Assembly (NCBI GenBank): GCA_007135355.1
Contig: SLJA01000138.1
Span: 1-6,739, forward strand
Length of the DNA: 6,739 bases
Source: Wenzhouxiangella sp.
Lineage (GTDB): Bacteria > Pseudomonadota > Gammaproteobacteria > Xanthomonadales > Wenzhouxiangellaceae
Direction: 5' to 3'
Shown: piece by piece, positions 1-6,600 of the stretch
How the letters are laid out: each line of letters opens with the position of its first letter
How positions within the stretch are numbered: the stretch's first letter is position 1
Made by a program: the position numbers and the translations under genes
Notes under the pieces: generated by a model
The model's input: the letters and a program-made list of their open reading frames with translations, nothing else
Database searches by the model: none
What the model was told of the DNA's origin: nothing

Positions 1-746
1 ACAAGACCATCCTGATCAAGGAAATCACCCGCATCCTGCGCATCTGGGCCCAGACCCTGCTGCCGCCGGTGATCACCATGAGCCTGTACTTCGTCATCTT
101 CGGCGCCATCATCGGCCGCCGAGTTGGCGAAATGGGCGGCATGCCCTACATGGACTTTATCGTTCCTGGCCTGATCATGCTGACCGTGATCACCAACTCC
201 TACGGCAACGTCACCAGCTCCTTCTTCGGCGCCAAGTTCGGCAAGCATGTCGAGGAGTTGCTGGTCTCGCCGCTGCCGCCGTGGATCATTCTGGCCGGCT
301 ATATCTCGGGCGCCGTATTCCGCGCCGTCGCCGTCGGCCTGCTGGTCTGGCTGGTGGCCGGCTTTTTCTCCGGCTTCCACATGCATAACTTCCTGGTCAC
401 CGTCAGCATCCTGCTGCTGACGGCGATCGTGTTCGCCCTGGGTGGTTTCATCAACGCCATCTACGCCAACAAATTCGACGATATTTCGATCATCCCCACC
501 TTCGTCCTGCAGCCCATGACCTACCTGGGTGGGGTGTTCTTCTCGGTCAGCCTGCTGCCCGGCATCGCCCAGCAGATCGCTTTGGCCAACCCGATCGTGT
601 ACATGGTCAATGCGTTTCGGTACGGTTTGTTGGGGGTGACGGATGTGCCGTTGTGGGTGGCTTATGCAATGATTCTGGCCTTCGGTGCGGTTCTTTTCTG
701 GATCTGTCTGAGCTTGCTTAGTCGGGGGGTTGGGCTGCGGAGCTGA
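1..746 (+). CDS. yadH: ABC-2 type transporter permease, YadH-like (5' partial)
   Basis: Integral inner-membrane subunit of an ABC exporter of the ABC-2 family; in such systems it pairs with a separate ATPase (YadG in E. coli), which is not in this window. The reading frame is open from base 3, giving 247 visible residues; an in-frame GTG at 69 is internal, because the upstream codons (KEITRILRIWAQTLLPPVIT) continue the family N-terminus. By comparison with remembered E. coli YadH (about 256 residues), only around 10 residues are missing. Recognisable stretches are PPVITMSLYF, FIVPGLIM, SSFFGAKFG, FDDIS.IPTFVLQPMTYLGGVF, the ABC-2 signature NPIVYMVNAFRYGLLG and the C-terminal RGVGLRS. About six hydrophobic segments are visible. 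The substrate of YadGH is not firmly known, so none is assigned. It converges on the b561 gene with a 9-base gap. Confidence 0.93.
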   Translation, partial: KTILIKEITRILRIWAQTLLPPVITMSLYFVIFGAIIGRRVGEMGGMPYMDFIVPGLIMLTVITNSYGNVTSSFFGAKFGKHVEELLVSPLPPWIILAGYISGAVFRAVAVGLLVWLVAGFFSGFHMHNFLVTVSILLLTAIVFALGGFINAIYANKFDDISIIPTFVLQPMTYLGGVFFSVSLLPGIAQQIALANPIVYMVNAFRYGLLGVTDVPLWVAYAMILAFGAVLFWICLSLLSRGVGLRS

Positions 747-775
747 GGCCGGGAATCAATAGACCGGCCCCAACC
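728..775. terminator. Possible bidirectional terminator at a convergent junction
   Basis: An inverted repeat GGCCGG (747-752) / CCGGCC (764-769) with an 11-base loop sits at the junction of two converging genes. An outer arm pair, GGTTGGG (728-734) / CCCAACC (769-775), could extend the structure with an asymmetric internal loop, sharing base 769. No clear T-run follows on either strand, so this is not a textbook intrinsic terminator. The position makes a role in ending both transcripts plausible, but part of the symmetry could be coding coincidence in GC-rich DNA. Confidence 0.35.
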
Positions 776-1475
776 AGACCACCAGTGCTGTCAAGGCTGC
801 TGCCAGTAGCCAGGTCGTCCAGGCGCGCCGGCCGCCGCGTATTTCCAGTGTCGGTTCCCGGTCCAAAATCAGTTCGCCGTTCCCGAAAATTGGCCGGATT
901 CGGTTCTCGCGCTTGAGCCCTAAGTAGGCGAAAACAGCCGTCAGGTGGACGATCACCAGGGCCAACAGTGGCCAGCGCAGCACGCTGTGCAGGTCGGTCA
1001 TGGCCATCATGAAGGAGCGCGGCATGCGCTCGGCCAGCGGGCCGCGATACTCCGACCATGTTTCGACAAACAGCCCGCTTAAGCACTGAATCAGCAGCAG
1101 ACCGATAAGGACCAGAGCAGACAATGCACCCACCGGGTTGTGTCCCGGCCAACGGCTGGGCTGACGCGAGAACAGCAGGGGTAGATACGCCATGATGCGG
1201 CTCGGTGCGGGAAACAGCGACCCCCAGCGCGCGCTGTCGCTGCCGATCAGGCCCCAGCCAAGCCGAAACAGCAGCACGGTGATCAAACCGTAGCCCAGCC
1301 AGATATGCAGCCAGGTTGGACCCAAGCCGAAGTGTCCGCTGAGAAACAAGGCGCCGAACAAGCCGGTGATCAGCCAGTGCGATGCGCGCAAGTGGGCGTC
1401 CCAAACCGGATAAGTACGCAAGCTGGGGGTGGGCCGGGACTGGTTTGGTTTTGCTCGATGTTTGCGTTTCGCCAT
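756..1475 (-). CDS. Cytochrome b561-family membrane protein (diheme b-type)
   Basis: 239-residue protein of the cytochrome b561 / Ni-hydrogenase b-subunit family (PF01292 type), expected to span the inner membrane and pass electrons between quinones and a periplasmic partner. The N-terminus is basic, followed by the family opening YPVWDAHLRASHW. Hydrophobic segments lie near residues 32-50, 55-78, 115-138 and 162-186, with a fifth at about 219-236. Likely haem-ligand histidines are H33, H57 (in LHIWLGYG), H163 and H177; the last two have the 14-residue spacing seen in the fourth helix of this family. H48 and H112 are extra. The motif FRLGWGLIGS after helix 2 is also typical. The ATG at 1475 has no strong Shine-Dalgarno sequence, but the next in-frame Met is at residue 95. 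The gene is divergent from the octaheme cytochrome gene, a likely redox partner (inference). Confidence 0.88.
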   Translation of the reverse strand: MAKRKHRAKPNQSRPTPSLRTYPVWDAHLRASHWLITGLFGALFLSGHFGLGPTWLHIWLGYGLITVLLFRLGWGLIGSDSARWGSLFPAPSRIMAYLPLLFSRQPSRWPGHNPVGALSALVLIGLLLIQCLSGLFVETWSEYRGPLAERMPRSFMMAMTDLHSVLRWPLLALVIVHLTAVFAYLGLKRENRIRPIFGNGELILDREPTLEIRGGRRAWTTWLLAAALTALVVWLGPVY

Positions 1476-1479
1476 TGGC

Positions 1480-1508
1480 TTGGATAGCAGCCGCGTCGGG
1501 CCTATACT
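1480..1508 (+). promoter_or_regulatory. Candidate sigma70-like promoter for the octaheme cytochrome gene
   Basis: TTGGAT (1480-1485), a 17-base spacer and TATACT (1503-1508) match the spacing and most key bases of a sigma70 promoter. The -10 element differs from TATAAT at one base, while the -35 element is weak (TTG conserved). The element lies in the short divergent gap, about 31 bases before the ATG at 1540, so the 5' leader would be short. The weak -35 box would fit an activator-dependent promoter, but no operator was recognised. Confidence 0.5.
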
Positions 1509-1539
1509 CCGTCATTCTACGCGGCGCGCGCAGGTCTGG

Positions 1540-3468
1540 ATGTCTGTCTCTCGTTCCCCTCTGTTTCTGGTCTTATTGCTGATTGGTCTGGCGATCGGCC
1601 TCTGTCTCTGGCAGCTGTCCCGTGCCTACATAACGCTGGGCCAGCCGATCGATTTCAGCAATGCAGAGTTTGTTGGCTCCGCGGTTTGCGCCGATTGCCA
1701 TCAGGGCCGGCACGGCAGCTGGTATGCCACCTACCACCGAACCATGACCCAGTACGCCACGCCGGAAACGGTGCAGGGGCGTTTCGACGGCCAGGCACTG
1801 GACTATGCCGGATTTCGAGTGCGCCCGATCGAGGAAAACGGTCGGTTTTTCTTCGATTACTACGATCTGTCGACCGGAGCCTGGCTCAACCGAATCAGCA
1901 TCGACAAGACGGTGGGCTCGCACCGCTATCAGCAATATCTGACCCGCCTGCCCGAGGACCAGACCCACGTCCGTCTGCACTACCTCTGGCACAACGGTGA
2001 TCAGCGCTGGGTCCACATGAACGGGGCTTTTCTCGGCCCGGACGGCCAGGAATTTGACCAGCACATCGCGATCTGGAATCAGAACTGCATCTTCTGCCAC
2101 AACACCGGTCCGCAGCCAAGAATCACCAACTACGAAGAATTGCAGGCGCGCGCCCGACGCGGCGAGGCCATTGAAGTGGCCTTAGATACCCGCTTCGATT
2201 CGGTCGTCGCCGAGCTTGGCATCAGCTGTGAAACCTGTCACGGCCCCGGCGAGCGCCATGTCGAACTGGCAGGTGAGCGCTGGAACCGGGTCGCCATGCG
2301 CCTCGCACCAGGTCGCGACCAATCCATCGTGAATCCAGTGCGTCTGGACGCGCAGCGCGGCAGCCATGTCTGTGCCCAGTGTCATGCCCAGCGCATGTTT
2401 CCCGATGTCGATCAACTTCGGCAGATGATGGACACCGGCCCCAGCTTCCGCCCGGGCGATGATCTGCACGATCATGTGGTGCCGGTTCGGCGCGATACGG
2501 TGGTTCCGGTCCTTGGGCATGAAGACCTGTTCGAACTGCGTTTCTGGGCCGACGGCACGCCGCGCCTGACTGCATATGAGTACCAGGGCATGTCCGCCTC
2601 AGCGTGTTATCAGCAGGCTCAGCTGTCATGCATGGACTGCCACAGCATGCATGCCGGAGATCCAGCGGGACAACTTACTGATCGCAATCGCGGTAACGCG
2701 CCCTGCCTGCGATGCCACCAGGATTTCCGGCGCGAAACCGCGCTGGTGGAGCATACCCGGCACCCGGCCGAGAGCGCCGGCTCGCTGTGCTACAACTGCC
2801 ATATGCCGCACCTGAAATACGGCGTGATGGATATTCATCGCAGCCACCGAATCGAGGTTCCAGATGCGCATCGTGACGCTGCCGCCGGTCGCCCCAATGC
2901 CTGCTTGAACTGTCACGTTGAGGAAACCCCGCTGTGGGTGGCCATAGAGCTGGCTGGCTGGAACGGTCCAGCCGAGGCGGCCCATGCCCCGGTCCGGCAG
3001 GACGGCGGGCCGCTAGAGCTCAGCGAGCTCAGCACGGTGCTGGTTGGCGATCCGGTGCAAAAGGCGGTCATGGCCTGGCGGGCCGGCCATGTCGACAGCG
3101 TCCAGCGCGGCCGCGAGCGCGCCTGGATGCTGGCTTATCTGATCGAGGCCATGGAGGACATCTATCCCTCGACGCGGCGTTTTGCGGCTTTGAGCTACGG
3201 CGCTATCGTCGACGATTGGCCACGCCCCGACGAGGTTGCGGAGCTACGCGAAAGCCTGAGCCGCTTTGATTTCATGGGGACTGAGCAAGATCGTGCCAGT
3301 CAAATGTCAGCGCTCCGTGCGAGTTGGCAGGCGCTGGACAAGTCCGACTGGCCTGCCCCGCCGCCGCAGTCGGGCGTGGGGCCGGACTTCGTGTTGCCGG
3401 CCGCCCTGCGCGAGGAGCTGGTGGAGTTGGGGCCGCGTCAGGACAAGCAGATCTCGATCGGCGAATGA
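1540..3468 (+). CDS. Membrane-anchored octaheme c-type cytochrome
   Basis: 642-residue protein with eight CxxCH haem c sites: C50-H54, C183-H187, C230-H234, C278-H282, C364-H368, C389-H393, C417-H421 and C455-H459. One hydrophobic segment (about 7-24) acts as signal anchor, placing the hemes in the periplasm. The order of landmarks (FVGSAVCADCH, CETCHGPGERHV, NAPCLRCH, CYNCHMPHLKYGVMDIHRSH, GRPNACLNCH) matches the cytochrome c554 / paired-CxxCH multiheme family, whose members often end in TPR or HEAT-like repeats. Here residues 470-642 are haem-free and look helical, without a clear repeat. There is no CxxCK site, so it is not a NrfA-type nitrite reductase, and no enzymatic activity can be assigned. 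The ATG at 1540 is chosen because it directly precedes the signal anchor and has AGG five bases upstream; the frame stays open to an ATG at 1429, but that would overlap the divergent b561 gene and spoil the signal sequence. Confidence 0.9.
   Translation: MSVSRSPLFLVLLLIGLAIGLCLWQLSRAYITLGQPIDFSNAEFVGSAVCADCHQGRHGSWYATYHRTMTQYATPETVQGRFDGQALDYAGFRVRPIEENGRFFFDYYDLSTGAWLNRISIDKTVGSHRYQQYLTRLPEDQTHVRLHYLWHNGDQRWVHMNGAFLGPDGQEFDQHIAIWNQNCIFCHNTGPQPRITNYEELQARARRGEAIEVALDTRFDSVVAELGISCETCHGPGERHVELAGERWNRVAMRLAPGRDQSIVNPVRLDAQRGSHVCAQCHAQRMFPDVDQLRQMMDTGPSFRPGDDLHDHVVPVRRDTVVPVLGHEDLFELRFWADGTPRLTAYEYQGMSASACYQQAQLSCMDCHSMHAGDPAGQLTDRNRGNAPCLRCHQDFRRETALVEHTRHPAESAGSLCYNCHMPHLKYGVMDIHRSHRIEVPDAHRDAAAGRPNACLNCHVEETPLWVAIELAGWNGPAEAAHAPVRQDGGPLELSELSTVLVGDPVQKAVMAWRAGHVDSVQRGRERAWMLAYLIEAMEDIYPSTRRFAALSYGAIVDDWPRPDEVAELRESLSRFDFMGTEQDRASQMSALRASWQALDKSDWPAPPPQSGVGPDFVLPAALREELVELGPRQDKQISIGE
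3016..3033 (+). repeat. Tandem 9-bp duplication inside the cytochrome gene
   Basis: GAGCTCAGC occurs twice back to back and encodes ELSELS in the haem-free C-terminal region. It keeps the reading frame, so it may be a small in-frame duplication in a tolerant segment. No functional role is claimed. Confidence 0.6.
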
Positions 3469-3529
3469 GGTTGTCTCAGCCATCTGTTCCATCTTGATGA
3501 ACTTTTTGCGAAAAATCGCCTGAAAAGAT

Positions 3530-3559
3530 TTGACGTGGCTCCATGCTTGCTTTTAGACT
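3530..3559 (+). promoter_or_regulatory. Candidate sigma70-like promoter for the S8 protease gene
   Basis: TTGACG (3530-3535, five of six bases of the -35 consensus) is followed after 18 bases by TAGACT (3554-3559, four of six of the -10 consensus). It lies 62 bases after the cytochrome stop codon in an AT-richer stretch with A-runs just upstream (3511-3527). This suggests that the protease is transcribed on its own, not as part of the cytochrome operon. Transcription would begin near 3565, leaving a leader of about 100 bases before the preferred start. Confidence 0.5.
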
Positions 3560-3569
3560 CAAGCGCTTG
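3560..3569. promoter_or_regulatory. 10-bp perfect palindrome next to the protease -10 box
   Basis: CAAGCGCTTG is a perfect palindrome immediately after the candidate -10 box, where transcription would start. This is a position used by repressor operators, but the regulator is unknown and a 10-bp palindrome can arise by chance. Confidence 0.25.
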
Positions 3570-3572
3570 GTC

Positions 3573-3595
3573 ACTTCCCCGAAGTTTTGGGGAGT
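3573..3595 (+). promoter_or_regulatory. Hairpin in the protease 5' leader
   Basis: ACTTCCCC (3573-3580) can pair with GGGGAGT (3589-3595) with one bulged T and a short loop, which a G-T and an A-T pair could shorten further. The 3' arm contains GGGGAG, a Shine-Dalgarno-like sequence six bases before a GTG at 3601. Folding would hide that ribosome site. It is not followed by a T-run, so it is not an intrinsic terminator. Confidence 0.4.
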
Positions 3596-3628
3596 GCCCT
3601 GTGGATAGCATGAACAATCCTGAAAATC

Positions 3629-3639
3629 AACAATTTGTT
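3629..3639. repeat. Short AT-rich inverted repeat upstream of the protease start
   Basis: AACAATTTGTT is an 11-base inverted repeat (AACAA, central T, TTGTT). A second GAACAA at 3612-3617 could pair with TTGTTC at 3635-3640 instead. If translation starts at 3664, both lie in untranslated leader and could fold in alternative ways; if it starts at 3601 or 3610 they are coding. The function is unknown. Confidence 0.3.
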
Positions 3640-3648
3640 CGCAGAATC

Positions 3649-3653
3649 GAGGG
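3649..3653 (+). promoter_or_regulatory. Ribosome binding site supporting the ATG at 3664
   Basis: GAGGG lies 10 bases before the ATG at 3664. The spacing is slightly long but usable. With the signal peptide that begins directly at this ATG, it is the main reason for choosing this start over GTG 3601 and ATG 3610, which lie in the same frame. Confidence 0.5.
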
Positions 3654-3663
3654 TTACTACGGC

Positions 3664-6600
3664 ATGAATTTGCGCAATTGCTTCAAGAGCTGGATCGTCT
3701 TGTTAATCGTTTCGTTTTCTGTAACGGGAAGCGTCACGGCCAATCCCCTGGCTGACTTGGCCGCAGTAGATTCGAGCGGGCCAGCGGAGTTATTCGGCTC
3801 ATCGCAACAATTCACGCCAGCCGACGATCAGGGGCGCTTCGTCTTCATGATCGAGTTCGACGAACCTGGTTTGCTGGACTTGCACCGACAAACCCGTGGT
3901 TTTGGCCAGCGTTTCGATTCACGAGCGCCAGATATCCGAGCCGAATCGGATGCCATGGTCGCTCGCCACCAATCTGCTCTCGGCGACATGGGCGCGCGAC
4001 TGGGGCGTAGCGTTGATGCCACCCACTTCTTCCAGATCACGCACAGCGGAGTTGCCGTTCGCCTGACTGAACTGGAAGCGCGTCAGGTTGCCGAATTGCC
4101 TGGCGTGGCCTCTATTCAGCGCGAGCGCCAATATTTTCTGGACACCTTCGCTGGTCCAGAGTTCATCGGTGCCGGATCGGTCTGGGATGGTAGCGCCACA
4201 CCAAGCGGCGAAGGGCTGCGCGGGGCCGGCATGATTGCCGGTGTTCTGGACTCGGGCATTCTCCCTAATCATCCGTCCTTCATCAATGACCCGGCTTGCG
4301 GCCATGGTGAGGGTGACATTCCGAACAAGTTGATTTCCTTCGTCGATTGTTCGGCGACTAATTCACAGGGCCTTTGCGCCGGAACTAATCCGGTCGATGT
4401 CAATGGTCACGGCACGCACGTCGCCGGCACCAAAGCGGGCAATGCGCTGCTGCGGGATTCCGGGCCCGAACCAAGGCCAAACCCGCCCGTCGGAGAGGGC
4501 GTCTCCGGCGTTGCGCCCTGCGCTTCAATTCGGAATTACAAAGTCTGTCCCGGTAACAATTGCCCAGGCGCGCACATTACCGCTGGCTTGAACACCTTGC
4601 TGGACGATGGCGACGTCGACACGATGAACTTCTCGATTTCGGGCCCGGGCGACCCATGGTCTGCAACAAATTCAAATCGTCGGTTCCTCGATCTGGTGGA
4701 TTCCCAGGTTTTTGTCAACGCCTCGGCAGGCAACACGAACGCAACTGTCACCAATCCTGTAGGGCAGGTCAATCACCGCGGCCCCTGGGTCATGTCGGTT
4801 GCCGCATCCACCCGTCCCGGTGGGGCGCCCGATGGCACTGTGACTATTACCGGCCCCGGCACGCCGCCGGGCAACCTGATCGATGTTCCGGTCTTGCCGG
4901 GCAGCAATTCCTCGATTCCTGATCCGGTGATTGAAGCCGCCGTTCGCTTTGACCCTGACCAGCCGCCGGGCGCGGATGGCTGCGAAGGTTTCCCGGCCGA
5001 TTTCTTTGACGGCGCGATCGCGCTGGTCCATCGAGGCACTTGCGCCTTCACTGATAAAATAAACAATGCCGCCGAAGCCGGCGCAATCATGGTCATCATC
5101 CGCAACAACCAGGCCGGTGCTCTGAGCATGAGCACCCCTGGACAAGCTGATGTCCCGGCCTACTCGATTAGTTCGCAAGCCATAGGTGATGCTCTACGCG
5201 ACTTTATCGCGGCCAACCCGGGTGCAACCCTACGCTTCGAAGTCGCTGACACGCCGCAAGGCGATGTGTTGGCCGGCTTCAGCTTCAGGGGACCGACTCC
5301 ATCACCGCTCCAGCACCTGCAAAAGCCTGACATCACCGCTCCGGGCGTATCCATCTATGCCGCTGATGTAGATCCTACCGGCTTTGGCAACAAGAGCGGC
5401 ACCTCAATGTCCGGTCCCCATCTTTCGGGCGCTGCGCTGCTGGTTCGTCAGATGAACCCCGATTGGACGCCGCTGGAAGTTGCGTCTGCAATTCGTATGA
5501 CAGCAAAGAAAGATGGCTTCAAGGACGACGCCACTTCTGACTGGGACTGGGATGACGTCGGTTCAGGCCGTGTTGAACTGACCCGCGCTGGTCTTTCCGG
5601 TCTGGTGATGAACGAGACATTTGACAATTTCCTAACTGCCAATCCGGCGACTGGCGGAGATGTTCGGACTCTCAATCTGCCCGCGGTTCGCAATGTCGCC
5701 TGTTCACCCTCGTGCACCTTCACTCGCACAGTGCGCAACACCTTGAACGAGCCGACGAGTTGGGCGGTTGGTTCCGAGGTGATTTCAGGCGACTTTACCG
5801 TCACCGTCAGTCCGTCGAGCTTTAGTTTCACTGGTGATACCTCAGAAACCCAGACGCTTGAGATCACACTGGCGCCAAACGGCACCATTCCCTTGTCCTT
5901 CGGCACCATCAATTTTGTCGAAGCCGCTGGCCTGTCCCCGGAACTGCATTTCACTGTGGCTTTGGCCGGCAGCGGTGAAGGCGCGCCTGAGCCGGAAGGC
6001 GTGACCGGCTTTGAATTTGAAGGCACGGTTACCGGCGTTACTGGCAACTTCACTTGGGCATCCGATTTGGCCATGGTGATCACTAGTCCCGCCGGAGACA
6101 GCTTTTCTGTTGGCGGTTTGACTACGGGCTTCCCGCCATGGGATTTTCAGGGTGCGGTCTCGACCGAAGACGGCACCTATGAGAGCTCGCATCCGGACGC
6201 TTTTGCATTGGGTACCGCTCTCGACGGGAATTGGGAATTGGCGTTCGAGCATAACTGGTCAGATGGTAACCCCATGACCTGGGACCCGATCACTATCGAA
6301 TTGACAGGACCTGGTCGTGAGGTACTAGGCGTCCTCAACGTTCCGGCTTTCACTGTTGAAGGCGGTGCAAGCACTTTTTTCACCATCCCAGTGGGTGATG
6401 CCCCACCGCCGCCGGAAGATCCAGCGATCGAAGTTTCACCGGCAAGCGTGGAGCAAAGCCTGCTGCCGAATGCAACGGCCACGCAAACGCTCGATATTGC
6501 AAATGTTGGGCAGGGAACGCTGGAATTTGAGGTCGCATATCAGGTCAGTGGCACCATACTGCCAGCACGCAGCATTACGCTTTGGGAACAAGCGGTATCG

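Noticed and set aside
718..1515. 265-residue minus-strand open frame overlapping the b561 gene
   Set aside because: It lies on the same strand as b561 in another frame, is rich in Arg, Ala, Gly and Pro as expected of a GC-rich shadow frame, and shows no membrane or family motifs, while the 756-1475 frame is a clear b561 protein.
1429..1539. 37-residue N-terminal extension of the octaheme cytochrome
   Set aside because: It would overlap the start of the divergent b561 gene and the promoter, and would bury the signal anchor that begins right after the ATG at 1540.
1514..1542. Minus-strand promoter for b561 (TAGAAT with a box about 17 bases upstream)
   Set aside because: The -10-like box is reasonable, but the sequence at the -35 position (CATCCA) does not resemble the consensus, so it is not listed as a feature.
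2086..2916. Possible NrfA-type nitrite reductase or hydroxylamine oxidoreductase identity for the octaheme protein
   Set aside because: There is no CxxCK haem site, and the landmark sequences fit the cytochrome c554 / paired-CxxCH group instead.
3463..3475. TGAG/CTCA mini-hairpin at the cytochrome stop codon as a terminator
   Set aside because: The stem is only four base pairs and is not followed by a T-run.
4672..5178. Antisense frames of 120-168 residues opposite the PA domain
   Set aside because: They have no family motifs and lie fully opposite well-supported protease coding sequence.
5448..6083. 211-residue minus-strand open frame inside the protease gene
   Set aside because: It is rich in Ser, Thr, Pro and Val as the antisense of beta-rich coding sequence, with no recognisable domain, and the plus-strand frame is continuous with clear subtilase and accessory domains.
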